Below, one piece after another: positions 1 through 10,156 of a stretch of DNA of 48,523 nucleotides. Both the position numbers and the translations under genes were made by a program. Location of the stretch: NCBI GenBank assembly GCA_947175195.1, contig CAMWLQ010000010.1:1-48523 (forward strand), given 5' to 3'. Origin of the DNA: an uncultured Clostridia bacterium (GTDB taxonomy: Bacteria > Bacillota > Clostridia > Christensenellales > Pumilibacteraceae). Numbering within the stretch: the stretch's first letter is position 1; each line of letters begins with the position of its first letter. The notes under the pieces were generated by a model that was not told the DNA's origin, ran no database searches, and saw nothing but the letters and a program-made list of their open reading frames with translations.

Positions 1-2995
1 TGTCTTTAAGGTACACCAAATAATACGGATGCAAGCGGTTTTGCTTGTTTATATTTACACCATTGTTGCGATTGCGAAGTACGAATATAATACCCGACTC
101 AACACCCCTACTTTCATCTGCAGCTACGACAGCGTGCAACCCTGTTATTACACCTTTTGGCTCACCATTGGTTTTTATAAAGGTGTGTAAGTCCATTACA
201 AAATCGTTCAAGCCCAAATCAGTGATCGAAATATTTCCGTCAACATCTTCAAGGTCTTGCAATGTGCCTTCTTGCAATTTTTTGAGCTGTTCCTTGCGGT
301 AATCCATTTCTTCGTTTTCTTCGGAAATGATATTGTCGTCCGCAGTCGCTGTTTGATTGACTATCGTCATACGCGCCGACACTCGCCTGTTCAAGTTGAT
401 ATACTCGTCGAGCGAAATGTCAGGCCAGAAGTTTACAAGTTGGATTTTGCCGTTCTTACTGCCTATACGGTCTATACGCCCAAACCGCTGAACAATACGC
501 ACGGGATTCCAATGAATGTCGTAGTTTATGCAAATATCGCAGTCCTGCATGTTTTGTCCTTCGGATATGCAATCAGTGCCGATAAGCACATCTATATCCG
601 GCGTACTAGGTTCATTTTTCAATGTTATGTCGCGTTGTTTAGATAGCGGCGAAAATAACGTCAACAGCCTATCCGAGTCCGTTCTGCCACCAACGTTCGT
701 TGCATTGTTATTCCCGCCGCCTATACGAGCTGAATATAATCCGTACTCGCTTTTCATATATGGCGCAAGATTGTCGTACAAATAGTTGGCAGTATCGGTA
801 AATGCCGAGAATATGAGTATCTTTTTGTTGCCTTCATTTATAGGGTTAGCTATCTTTTCGGCTATGAGCTTTTTCAATTCACAAAGCTTACTATCCGATT
901 CGGGTGTAACAAGCCGCATAGCGTTATATATGTCGTTCAAAATTTCGATATCATGCACGATATTGCGTTGCCACGTTATCACATCCAAATCGGCAAGCTC
1001 GATGTTTATAACTCCACCCGATATTTCATACATCGAATAAAGCTCGTCCTCGTCGGGATCTTCGACCGCAAGTCCCGTCATTTTACGCTGGATACACGCC
1101 GACTTATCCCCATTCAAATATCTCTGTATTATTGCGTTTGTTTCTTCGTTGAGCTTAATAATTTTTTCGATAGTCAAACGGAAAGCATATACACTGCTTT
1201 CCAATCTCTTTAACAAGCTCGTCGTCATTAGCTTTTTCAATCCGCTCTCACGGTTTCTTTGCCGCGTCAACCCTTGCCCCAAGCTGTTGGCATTCTTATC
1301 CTCGCTCGATAAATCTATTTGGTATTTAGCCTCATACTTATCTGTCTTAGACGGTTGCAAGCGAGAAAGCGGCGCATAAACGTCCATCGTCATCGACAAC
1401 AGCTTGTCGTATATTTCTTTATACGGCATTACAGCGGCATTATCAGTAAGCCGCGGATAAATCGACTTCACTGGCAAACGCGACGGGAACGTGCCAATAT
1501 CGTTAGTATCATAGTATTTTTGAATATGCTTGCGGCTACGCGCTATCGTTACGCTGTCAAGAATAACAGAAAAATCAATATCAAGTCTATCAAGCAAATC
1601 TTTAGCGTGACGGCTCTCGGTAGGCAGTTTGCTCCACGCATTAAACACTTTTTGTGCGTTTATGAATACCGACTGTATATCCTTATCAGTATTTATTGTG
1701 GCATTCATCTCATCGTAATCGCCGCCATAAGCCAAAAGCAATTGATTTTTTAAATCGTTGTAGCGGTTGTTTACCGGCGTCGCAGACAGCATTAAAACCT
1801 TTGTTTTTACACCATCTTGCATTACGCGCTTCATCAAAAAGTCATAACGCGTATCTTTGTTTCTATAAACCGCACGATTGTTTCGAAAGTTATGGCTTTC
1901 GTCGATTACCACCAAATCGTAGTTGCCCCAGTTTAACGTAGTTAAATCAATGCTTCCACTTTTACCCGAAGTTCTACCAATATCGGTGTGGAATAATAAA
2001 TCGAAACGAATACGATCCCTATAAAAAATATTGGTCGTGCTGTTATTTTGATACTGCCGCCAATTTTGCTCCAAACGTTTGGGACAAAGCACAAGGATGG
2101 ATTTATTGCGGAGAGAATAATACTGCATAACGGCAAGAGCCGTAAATGTTTTACCTAAGCCTACGCTATCGGCAAGAATACAGCCGTTATACCTTTCGAG
2201 CTTGTTAATTACACCAACGGCACCATCTTTTTGAAAGTTGTACAGCTTATTCCATATAAGACTGTTCTTAAATCCAGTCGCCTCGTTCGGCATAAAATCT
2301 TCGTCGAGATCATGCAAAAAGTCTTTGAAAATATTATAGAGAATTATAAAGTAAATGAATTCAGGCGAATTCTCTTTGTAACAACTCGATATGTAATCCA
2401 CCACAGCATCAGTTATATCTTCTAGCTTAGTACCACTCTCCCACAGCCTATCGAACTCGCTTATAAAGAACTTACTTTGCTCGGCAATATCACTTTTCAT
2501 TATGCCTACAAGATTACTATCGTTTTTCTCGTAGCCTAAATCCGACGTCGTAAATCCGTTTACAGGCGTGTAATGCGTGTATGTGTCGCCGTTGTCAATG
2601 CTTATCATGCTTTGCGTTGTAACGGGCGTTTTAAGCGTTTTGATTTTAACTTTGTTTTTTATCCAATCGGCACACTCACGGGCAATCGCGCGCTGTGTCA
2701 TTTGGTTTTTAAGTCTGATTTCAAATTCCGTTCCGCACAATCCGGACTCAGAAAGCTTAGGTATATAAAACTCGCGCTTTTCTTTGCGAAGTGAATCACT
2801 TACTTGTTCGTCTATAAACGTTGGTGTAGTAAATAAGAATTTCAACTCATCTATTTTTTCAAGCTCAGATTTGAGTGCAGCGTAAGCGTAAATCGAAAAG
2901 CACGACGCCGCTATACGCAAGCGACTGCCTCCCTTTATCTCCTTCCGCAAGTCATCTCCCAAGAGCTTACTAGTGTTGTTAATTATATCAATCAC
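1..2995 (-). CDS. PLD-like/SNF2-family helicase, C-terminus beyond window
   Basis: The frame is open from a GTG at 2995 to the window edge, about 998 codons, so the C-terminus is missing. GTG is chosen because AGAGGA lies 6-8 bases upstream; the nearby ATG is in another frame and soon stops. The first ~170 residues look like a PLD-like domain (RIAASCFSIYAYAAL, then FLFTTPTF), but where an HKD motif is expected I read QSMISID and NGFTTSDLG, so it seems catalytically degenerate. The helicase core follows: Walker A DSVGLGKT near residue 273, Walker B VIDESH near 362, SATPVNN near 402, ILIFSAFTDT near 727 and QRFGRIDRIGS near 838. From family knowledge, PLD-SNF2 helicases of this kind sit beside methyltransferases in restriction-like loci; no methyltransferase is visible here, though one could lie past the edge. 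It is 47 bases downstream of a XRE regulator. DNA translocation is well supported; a defence role is inference. Confidence 0.9.
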   Translation of the reverse strand, partial: MIDIINNTSKLLGDDLRKEIKGGSRLRIAASCFSIYAYAALKSELEKIDELKFLFTTPTFIDEQVSDSLRKEKREFYIPKLSESGLCGTEFEIRLKNQMTQRAIARECADWIKNKVKIKTLKTPVTTQSMISIDNGDTYTHYTPVNGFTTSDLGYEKNDSNLVGIMKSDIAEQSKFFISEFDRLWESGTKLEDITDAVVDYISSCYKENSPEFIYFIILYNIFKDFLHDLDEDFMPNEATGFKNSLIWNKLYNFQKDGAVGVINKLERYNGCILADSVGLGKTFTALAVMQYYSLRNKSILVLCPKRLEQNWRQYQNNSTTNIFYRDRIRFDLLFHTDIGRTSGKSGSIDLTTLNWGNYDLVVIDESHNFRNNRAVYRNKDTRYDFLMKRVMQDGVKTKVLMLSATPVNNRYNDLKNQLLLAYGGDYDEMNATINTDKDIQSVFINAQKVFNAWSKLPTESRHAKDLLDRLDIDFSVILDSVTIARSRKHIQKYYDTNDIGTFPSRLPVKSIYPRLTDNAAVMPYKEIYDKLLSMTMDVYAPLSRLQPSKTDKYEAKYQIDLSSEDKNANSLGQGLTRQRNRESGLKKLMTTSLLKRLESSVYAFRLTIEKIIKLNEETNAIIQRYLNGDKSACIQRKMTGLAVEDPDEDELYSMYEISGGVINIELADLDVITWQRNIVHDIEILNDIYNAMRLVTPESDSKLCELKKLIAEKIANPINEGNKKILIFSAFTDTANYLYDNLAPYMKSEYGLYSARIGGGNNNATNVGGRTDSDRLLTLFSPLSKQRDITLKNEPSTPDIDVLIGTDCISEGQNMQDCDICINYDIHWNPVRIVQRFGRIDRIGSKNGKIQLVNFWPDISLDEYINLNRRVSARMTIVNQTATADDNIISEENEEMDYRKEQLKKLQEGTLQDLEDVDGNISITDLGLNDFVMDLHTFIKTNGEPKGVITGLHAVVAADESRGVESGIIFVLRNRNNGVNINKQNRLHPYYLVYLKD

Positions 2996-3042
2996 TTTTT
3001 ATTCCTCTGTCCATGTATTTCTCGAATATGGTCAATAGTATA

Positions 3043-3255
3043 TCAATTATCCGAATCTGCTGTTAAATCGACAATATCGTCAAATTTACAATCTAACACC
3101 TTGCAGATGCGGAGCATAACGTCCATAGACACATTTTCATTTTTTCCCAGTCTGGCAAGCGTAGTCGTAGACATGTCAGTAGCAAGACGCAATTCCGTCT
3201 TTGTCATGCCCTTATCAATAAGTAATTTCCATAGTTTATTGTAGCTTACTGCCAT
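3043..3255 (-). CDS. small XRE/Cro-type helix-turn-helix regulator
   Basis: This 70-residue protein is almost entirely one helix-turn-helix domain: MTKTELRLATDMSTTTLARL forms the HTH and the end (VMLRICKVLDCKFDDIVDL) matches the last helices of the small XRE/YozG-like regulators. There is no effector domain, so it probably binds DNA as a dimer and represses. An AGGGG element precedes the ATG. It lies between the SF1 helicase (119 bases upstream) and the PLD-SNF2 helicase (47 bases downstream), all on the same strand, a common position for the regulator of a restriction or defence cassette. Its operator is not identified; candidates are the dyads upstream of the island at 10104-10119 and 10157-10172, or the 119-base gap just upstream. 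Family assignment is firm; its target is inference. Confidence 0.88.
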   Translation of the reverse strand: MAVSYNKLWKLLIDKGMTKTELRLATDMSTTTLARLGKNENVSMDVMLRICKVLDCKFDDIVDLTADSDN

Positions 3256-3374
3256 TGCTATAACCCCTAATATTTGTTATTTCATAGTATATCATATCCA
3301 TTGCTTAAAAGCAATAGATTATTTACATTTCTAAATATCATATTCATAATGACAAATACTTAGCTTAAATTTTA

Positions 3375-6080
3375 CTAATTATGTTTTAGCTTAAATTTTC
3401 TATTTAATATTGCTGCATCTTCTCTATTGAACATAAAATGCATGCCTTCAAGTATCTTCTTTTCGGTTTCAGCCGACCAATATATCTTTAATTTATTTTT
3501 TGCTCTGGTAATCGCCGTGTAGAAAATATTATGAGAGATAAGCTCGCCCACCTCATCGGTAATAACAATTTTAACTGAATCGTATTCCAATCCTTGCGCC
3601 TTATGAATAGAAACAGCGTGTGCGATTTTAAATGGTATAATATCGCCAATTCCTCTATCATCATCATCTTTATTGACAAATTTCCCGACATAAAAGCTTA
3701 TGACGGATTTATTGTCATGAATAGGCGTTTCAAGACTGAGTGAATAGCCATCAACATCTAAACTATTAAGAGCCTTATCTACTTCTATAGTGAACTTTAT
3801 TTGTTTTTCCTCTTCCTGAATACCAACTATTGTTCCTTTGAGGTTATTATATAACAGTTCTCCAAAACGATCTGTTTCAATAAAAATTATTGGGTCGCCC
3901 ACTCTATACCGTTCAAAATTATACTCAACAACTTTCCCATTGAGTCCTTCTTGTAAAAAATGATTTATGTTATTTATGCCATATAATCCATCATAATTAA
4001 GGCATAATACAATTTCATCTTCACATTCCTGCTTTTCAAAAATAGTTTCAGATAACGGAGAACAATAATGATGGCTTTCAAGAAGAGCTTGCATATTCCC
4101 ATCTAGCTTTCTAACGGACTCCCAAAGTTTTTTAAGGTGTGTATCAGTGCTACGATGAACATATGTTAATTCGCATATTGCGGATTTTGGCACAAACTCT
4201 TTAGCAATTGAGAACCAATTGCCAAATTTTATAGACTCAATTTGATAAATATCGCCTACTAAAATCAGTAATTTAAAAGTAACATTATCCAAAATTTTTG
4301 CCATATCAGCATTACTAATCGTACTACATTCATCTATGATAAGAATATCGCAGTCTTGACGTTCATTGTTAATACATTTTTTCACAGTTTTAAACTGATT
4401 GGCATCTCCCTTAACAATTCTTTTCAAATTATCAACAGCGGTATGCGTATTTGCCAAGTATAAACGTCTTTTACTAGCAAAAAAAGCTGAAATATGTTTT
4501 ATCATTGTCGATTTTCCAGTACCGGCAGAGCCATAAATCAAAGCAACTTTTGAGCTTTCAAACATATTCTCCAGCAATTGTTTCTTTTCAGGAGAATCAA
4601 TGCTATACCCACTTTCACTAAGCCATGATTGAACGGAAGCGCGATATCCTACAATGCCTTCTTTTGTCAAATCTATTATTTCATGCACAATTTTTACTGT
4701 ATTTGACTCATACCCTTTGATAAATGCAAATCCGTTTTCTAAGAAAATACAACTTTCGGGGCGGTGCTTATAATAAACGTTTTCATTATATATATCAATA
4801 TGCTTTGGAATATCTTTGAATTTTTCTAATTCAACAATCGGAGTATAAAGCTTAGCATTAATCTCTGTATTGTTTTTTAAATAACGACCTAAAAACTCGT
4901 GCACGCGGTTAGTTGCGTCAATACAATTCAACAAATCGTATAATCGAGTTGAATGTTTAAATAAGTCATTTGCAAACGGCATTACATCGAATGGAATGCA
5001 GCCATACTTTAAATACAATCCGGACAATCTATTATTTTGAAAAATACTATACTGATCTCTCAACACAGAGTTGTTTAACCGATAAAGCAAATATGTTAGA
5101 ACATTACTTCCTGGTTGATCTTTAAACTCTCGACACTTTTGTAATCCAATAAATACAGGAGTGGATTTCGCGCCATTACAAATACGACTCTGAATATCAT
5201 AAAATTTTTCATCACGCATATAAAGAAACTCTGTTAAATTCATACCTGTATCAGTAAGATAAGACATTAGACTGCGATATTCGAGATTCGATGTAGATAC
5301 ATTTGTAATATATCCAAAAAGCCTATTAAAATTATCAAATTCACAGGGACGCACCGAAACGAAAAATGCAACAATCACGGTGATTTCCATTGAGTGGTTT
5401 ATAACTTCAATTTTCGATTTTCTAAACTCCAAATGTACAGCGTAATAGTCAGGTATATTCAACTTGCTGAAAGCAATAATACGATCTGTTTTTTGAGCAA
5501 AACTATAAACGCTAGAGAGCGTCAGTTCATAATAAGTTTCACCTTTATATCTAAAAGGTTTCTTCTTATATATGTAAAAACGATCAGTAGGACTTCTTGT
5601 TATTTTATGTGTCTGAATTCGTTCTAAAACTTCGGCTATTTTTCTATGATATTCTGCAAGTGCTTGCTCATTCTCCAGCTCCAATTCGTCCAAGTTATGC
5701 AACACATCCAAGTCGAACTCTTTTTTAACGAATGATCTGCATGTATACATTAATTCCAGGTATTGCCACATCATACGTGATGATGCCTCTGGATCCATTG
5801 TAGAATGAGACGCAGTTACTTGAAGTGAATTATGAAAACGCCTTAAAAACGTAAGACTGTCGCGTGATTTAATATAGCGCAAAGCCTTTTGTTTTTCTTC
5901 ATAAGTTACTTCCGTTTGGCAAGTTAAGCTATAAATCTTTAGTGCAATAGCTTCAACAAAATTTCGAAGTTGGGAAATGACATTTTGGGATAAGAGTTTT
6001 ATTCCTAAGGCCTCTTTCTTCGCAATATTATCGCATATTACTTGATTAACGCTTAATATTTCCCTATCAAACTCATTCAT
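3375..6080 (-). CDS. SF1 (RecD/UvrD-like) helicase with large novel N-terminal region
   Basis: The protein has about 901 residues. The ATG at 6080 is preferred because GGAGAG sits 7 bases upstream; an in-frame ATG at 6095 overlaps that element. The C-terminal ~400 residues are an SF1B helicase: Walker A GSAGTGKST near residue 515, Walker B LIIDECS near 583, motif III LVGDIYQI near 610, then SIHKAQGLEYD near 828 and YTAITRAKNKL near 860. These resemble RecD2/UvrD_C_2 proteins. The first ~500 residues match no family I recognise and show no obvious nuclease motif. It lies 66 bases downstream of the KAP-like ATPase on the same strand, so the two are probably co-transcribed. The base composition is clearly A+T richer than the housekeeping genes to the right, suggesting transfer. 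ATPase/helicase activity is well supported; a role in phage or plasmid defence is inference from context. Confidence 0.9.
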   Translation of the reverse strand: MNEFDREILSVNQVICDNIAKKEALGIKLLSQNVISQLRNFVEAIALKIYSLTCQTEVTYEEKQKALRYIKSRDSLTFLRRFHNSLQVTASHSTMDPEASSRMMWQYLELMYTCRSFVKKEFDLDVLHNLDELELENEQALAEYHRKIAEVLERIQTHKITRSPTDRFYIYKKKPFRYKGETYYELTLSSVYSFAQKTDRIIAFSKLNIPDYYAVHLEFRKSKIEVINHSMEITVIVAFFVSVRPCEFDNFNRLFGYITNVSTSNLEYRSLMSYLTDTGMNLTEFLYMRDEKFYDIQSRICNGAKSTPVFIGLQKCREFKDQPGSNVLTYLLYRLNNSVLRDQYSIFQNNRLSGLYLKYGCIPFDVMPFANDLFKHSTRLYDLLNCIDATNRVHEFLGRYLKNNTEINAKLYTPIVELEKFKDIPKHIDIYNENVYYKHRPESCIFLENGFAFIKGYESNTVKIVHEIIDLTKEGIVGYRASVQSWLSESGYSIDSPEKKQLLENMFESSKVALIYGSAGTGKSTMIKHISAFFASKRRLYLANTHTAVDNLKRIVKGDANQFKTVKKCINNERQDCDILIIDECSTISNADMAKILDNVTFKLLILVGDIYQIESIKFGNWFSIAKEFVPKSAICELTYVHRSTDTHLKKLWESVRKLDGNMQALLESHHYCSPLSETIFEKQECEDEIVLCLNYDGLYGINNINHFLQEGLNGKVVEYNFERYRVGDPIIFIETDRFGELLYNNLKGTIVGIQEEEKQIKFTIEVDKALNSLDVDGYSLSLETPIHDNKSVISFYVGKFVNKDDDDRGIGDIIPFKIAHAVSIHKAQGLEYDSVKIVITDEVGELISHNIFYTAITRAKNKLKIYWSAETEKKILEGMHFMFNREDAAILNRKFKLKHN

Positions 6081-6146
6081 TTGTATTCTCTCCATAAATT
6101 AATCATTAAATGTGTTGTATTGAACAACATCATAGGACACTGATGA

Positions 6147-9100
6147 CTACGCACTCCTATAATATATTTTTTCTTTTCTCTGGTTGCAATCACAGATTCC
6201 ATTTTCTTTCATAAAGTGTGCAATCAATCTATTGCACCCATTATTTTCAACCGTCATTCTTTCGCCTTCTTTTATGAGTTTAGAGTAATCTTCTCCTATC
6301 GAGCTAAAGTACTCTCTATATTTCGCCAAATTGTTTATTTTGTTTTGCTTTATAGCAAGTGCCAACAACTGTAATTTTAATGTTGATTCTAGATTGACGT
6401 CAATAAACTTGTATAGCATATCCTCACCAATAGCACAGCTGTTAACAACAATAAACTCTGCTATCTTCAATTCGATTCCAGTTATGTCAACATCACTACC
6501 ATACAATTCTAAAAATTCTTTTTTGAATCTCAAACTTAATAACTGCTCATCTATTATATTCTCACATGTCGTGTTCTTAAATTGCCTTACTCCAAAAAAA
6601 TCTTTCATCTGTCCTAAAATATTATCTTGATAACAAGCCAAATACGGCAAAATGCTTGGAGGATTTGTAAGAAATTGCATATCCCCAATATTAAATTCAA
6701 ATAGACCAGCCAAAATAAACTGCTTAATATTCTTACATTTACCGTATATGCCGTTCATCTTAAATCTACAATCAATACATTTTGCCAAATTGCCAAATAT
6801 AGCTTCATCAAATGACAACTCAATAAGTGTGTTAAATAACTCTGTTTGAAGCACACTGTCAATTGAAGAATATGATCCATCGATATTCCCTAAATTCAGC
6901 GATATGAATTCAGCTAATGCCCCTTCCACGCCTACTGTTTTGTATGCCGTAGCAACATTGTCCCATCGCGCTTCTATTTTATTCCCATTAAGAATCGCTG
7001 AATATAGTTGAGTGTCAATCGAATCAAAGTCTTTCAGTTTAAATTCGGTATGCTCAATAATATTTACTTTATTTTCCACACTGATTTGCTCATTGGATAA
7101 TAATTCTCGAATAATATACTCATCCTCATTTGATAACGGTAATTTAAGATATATCTGTTCAATATAGTTATTTATATCGTTCTCAATACGGCTTACAAGA
7201 CAATCTTTACCACTATTTCGAATAAATGAATAATTCTTACTTGAAAACTCAACAGCATCATCGTCTTTAACATCTAATACGATTTGTAAGTTCGGAATAT
7301 TCATCTGGTAATAATTGCCACGCACAATATAATCAAACAATTTATCCCTACCGTTACTTAAATCTATTACCTCAAATTTAAGATCGACATCGTTAATTAG
7401 TGCAGGAATGAAAAAATGTTCGGGCCAGCTAAATAACGATGAATAATTCGAATGCATTTCTATATACCGCTTTAGTTGGTCGGACTTTAAAACTTCATAT
7501 TTACTATAATTGATTAAAGCACTAATAAAAATATCTTTATCATTATCGCAAATATTCGCTTCAAATAAATTCTCTACTAACTGACCAGCGTATATCGCAA
7601 TATTATCGGCAAAAATGGACTTTTCACTATCATTAGTTAATGCTAAAAATTCCTTTACCGCATTAACAACATTCTTTTTACCGGATGCTAATAAACGCAT
7701 TATTGCATCAAACTTATGTGTCTTTATCTCCTCTTTAACGTCAAGTTCTTTTACTAAGTTTAATGAATTTAATACATCTTTAATTAGGATTGCCGATTGC
7801 GAAAAATCTTCTTCATTTAAACTTTTAATTACACTTGTAATATCATCGAGTCTATATGAGTAAGACTGTAAATAACCTCTCTTCACATTACGAATAAATT
7901 CCATGTCTTTAACAGTTATTTCAGAACAATAATTAGAAATGTATTCTAAATAGTCTTCCCCAATATATCTTTTATTTATAAGCATTCTTATAAAAGCAAA
8001 TTGCAATAATAAAACTTTTTCTTCACACGTTCGTGACAATGAATCCTCTGTTGCTCTTTCCTCTTCGCCCACTATTTCCTCCACATATTTATCTAAAATA
8101 TCCCTAACGTTTTCGTCTGAAAAATATATATCTATTCCCATCCTATCAATAAGATTAGAGAAAGTATCATTTTCTTCACTTTCAATTGTTTGTTTAATAA
8201 AATTGATTTTATAATCTATATCAACAATACGCTTTGCACCTTTTCCTTTTATTATCTGCTCTCGTTCATAGTATGTTTCACCACTAGGTAACTTTTGTAC
8301 AGCAACAGAATAGCCAGAATGCATGGGATGATCTAAAGTATTGACACCTTTAAAGCTCTCTAAATTATCAATTAAAACATTAGAATGTCCATAAATGGTG
8401 GGATACTTGCAATGCTGTCCTTTAAAAAGCAGTTTCAGTTCTGCAAAATTATTCAGAGCTTCTTTTTTTATTCTATCTTTCTCCGCCTCTAACTCTTTAA
8501 TATCATCTTTTTTTGTCTGAACAAACTGCGCAACTAATCTGTTCTTATCAATGCATAAAGGAATCAATCCTTCATTATGTTGAAGTCTTGCATAATCATA
8601 TGGATATAAGTTTTTATAAAGTGCCAATGCAAAAAGGTTCTCATGCCTTTTATTCAAACGTTTCTCTGTATTTTCAGAGAGTTTATGTGTCATCATAATA
8701 TAGTCATTAAAAGCATTTTTCAACACTCTCATGTCATCTACATAATAAGAAATATCTTTAATAAACTGTTCAGATAATCGCAATGACACATCTTTCTTTG
8801 TCAATTTATCATTTATAGAGCGTATCTGATCAGCCGTCGTTATAGGATTTATGATTGGTATAACCGGAAGAATAAACTCAAAAAATTTTGCACGCTGATT
8901 TTCATCCTTAAACATTGTATCCTTCACAGCATAAACGAACGTCACTTTCTCTGCTTTTCTCGGACTATTATTTATTATTGTATTTAATTCTCTTAGCTTA
9001 ACAAATATCTTTAAACTTTCAAATCTATCCAAATCCTCGAATATTATCAAATCTACATTTATACACTCAAAGAAGTACAACACTTCATCAATAAATTTAT

Positions 9101-9758
9101 TAATTAAGGATACATCGCCTTGCGGTTTACCGTCTTTATCTAAACTGACTTCAAGATCTTTGTATTTTATCTTTCGCAACTTACCTGTATATAACAAGCT
9201 GATAATAAGAAATACAACCGAAATAGTCGTTAAAGCAGTTAAAATTGAACTAGTGTATTTCCAATACCCAAAAAAGCTATTTCCACTAGTTTCAAATATT
9301 AAAGCAACGGCTGCAAATATTAAAACCACAGACCAAAATGAATACCATAAGAGCGTCCTAATACGTGTCTTATTAGTCCTGTTCAATGTCGAATTGGGTA
9401 ACTTATGTTTCTTTTGATTGTATAGCAACTGTTGCAATATACTTCTTTCTATTGCATTTTCTTTATATTCGCTCTGCGATTGTTCTCCGTCCTGATTAAA
9501 ATCTGCCAATGAAATCTGAACATATTTTGGCTTTCTGATTCCAGACTTTCTATATCGTTTAATGTACGTAGTGATAGCACTGCTTTTTCCCGCACCGTAT
9601 GGCGCTACAACAGCAATGTTATTTACTCCCTTCTTTCTAATTTGAGCATCTAAAACCTGTGCCTCTACACCATAGTCATCACTTTCAACCGGCGCGTTGT
9701 CTAATAACATATCACAATCAATATGTTTTTCACTCACAACCTTATCTTTTGATTTCAT
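6147..9758 (-). CDS. giant KAP/YobI-like membrane-anchored P-loop ATPase
   Basis: The protein has 1203 residues, starting at an ATG preceded by AAGGAG. Walker A is APYGAGKSS (residues 52-60). Two hydrophobic segments (about 137-155 and 168-190) lie between Walker A and Walker B, and Walker B is LIIFEDLDRF (about 237-246), followed by VTFVYAVKD near 272-280. A P-loop domain interrupted by a transmembrane hairpin is the hallmark of KAP NTPases, and the FEDLDRF motif and ~1200-residue size suggest the YobI-like branch. The remaining ~850 residues are mostly helical, without catalytic motifs I recognise, and could be a sensor or scaffold. From family knowledge KAP ATPases are membrane-associated and recur in bacterial conflict systems (for example QatA). 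It is the first gene of the likely operon with the SF1 helicase. Domain assignment is strong; biological role is inferred. Confidence 0.88.
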   Translation of the reverse strand: MKSKDKVVSEKHIDCDMLLDNAPVESDDYGVEAQVLDAQIRKKGVNNIAVVAPYGAGKSSAITTYIKRYRKSGIRKPKYVQISLADFNQDGEQSQSEYKENAIERSILQQLLYNQKKHKLPNSTLNRTNKTRIRTLLWYSFWSVVLIFAAVALIFETSGNSFFGYWKYTSSILTALTTISVVFLIISLLYTGKLRKIKYKDLEVSLDKDGKPQGDVSLINKFIDEVLYFFECINVDLIIFEDLDRFESLKIFVKLRELNTIINNSPRKAEKVTFVYAVKDTMFKDENQRAKFFEFILPVIPIINPITTADQIRSINDKLTKKDVSLRLSEQFIKDISYYVDDMRVLKNAFNDYIMMTHKLSENTEKRLNKRHENLFALALYKNLYPYDYARLQHNEGLIPLCIDKNRLVAQFVQTKKDDIKELEAEKDRIKKEALNNFAELKLLFKGQHCKYPTIYGHSNVLIDNLESFKGVNTLDHPMHSGYSVAVQKLPSGETYYEREQIIKGKGAKRIVDIDYKINFIKQTIESEENDTFSNLIDRMGIDIYFSDENVRDILDKYVEEIVGEEERATEDSLSRTCEEKVLLLQFAFIRMLINKRYIGEDYLEYISNYCSEITVKDMEFIRNVKRGYLQSYSYRLDDITSVIKSLNEEDFSQSAILIKDVLNSLNLVKELDVKEEIKTHKFDAIMRLLASGKKNVVNAVKEFLALTNDSEKSIFADNIAIYAGQLVENLFEANICDNDKDIFISALINYSKYEVLKSDQLKRYIEMHSNYSSLFSWPEHFFIPALINDVDLKFEVIDLSNGRDKLFDYIVRGNYYQMNIPNLQIVLDVKDDDAVEFSSKNYSFIRNSGKDCLVSRIENDINNYIEQIYLKLPLSNEDEYIIRELLSNEQISVENKVNIIEHTEFKLKDFDSIDTQLYSAILNGNKIEARWDNVATAYKTVGVEGALAEFISLNLGNIDGSYSSIDSVLQTELFNTLIELSFDEAIFGNLAKCIDCRFKMNGIYGKCKNIKQFILAGLFEFNIGDMQFLTNPPSILPYLACYQDNILGQMKDFFGVRQFKNTTCENIIDEQLLSLRFKKEFLELYGSDVDITGIELKIAEFIVVNSCAIGEDMLYKFIDVNLESTLKLQLLALAIKQNKINNLAKYREYFSSIGEDYSKLIKEGERMTVENNGCNRLIAHFMKENGICDCNQRKEKIYYRSA

Positions 9759-10011
9759 CTAAAATATCTCCTTATACCTTATATTAATTATACATATTAA
9801 ATCAGTTATTTTTTTCCAATGGCAACACTATTGTATAGCTTTTTTATAACTAACACTATAATAACTTTTAAAAAATTATACCAAAAAATGATATATTTTG
9901 CAATAGAAACTATATCTTGTTAACTATTATAGCAATCATTCAACAGTCCGTTTTTGATATAATCATATAATGTTTTTTCGTGTAATTACGGATAAATAGT
10001 CCGTCATTCAA

Positions 10012-10050
10012 AAATCCCTCCCAAAGAGGTTTTTCCATTGGGAGGGATTT
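10012..10050. repeat. 13-bp perfect inverted repeat, possible terminator or mobile-repeat remnant
   Basis: AAATCCCTCCCAA (10012-10024) pairs perfectly with TTGGGAGGGATTT (10038-10050) around a 13-base loop. A T-run at 10061-10066 lies some distance after it, so it could act as a plus-strand terminator, but no gene on that strand ends nearby. It may instead be a short palindromic repeat element at the island edge. Confidence 0.75.
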
Positions 10051-10103
10051 GGGAGTGAGGTTTTTTGAAAATCGTCAAAATATACTTTATATTGTTGTTT
10101 GGG

Positions 10104-10119
10104 AGTATTCACGAATACT
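10104..10119. promoter_or_regulatory. 7-bp dyad AGTATTC-AC-GAATACT, possible operator
   Basis: A perfect dyad with 7-bp arms and a 2-base centre, flanked on both sides by the direct repeat TATATTGTT. Its size and symmetry fit a dimeric repressor site, for instance for the small XRE protein of the island. The link is inference from symmetry and position. Confidence 0.45.
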
Positions 10120-10156
10120 ATATATTGTTTTACTAAATAATAACTACTTCCTCTGA

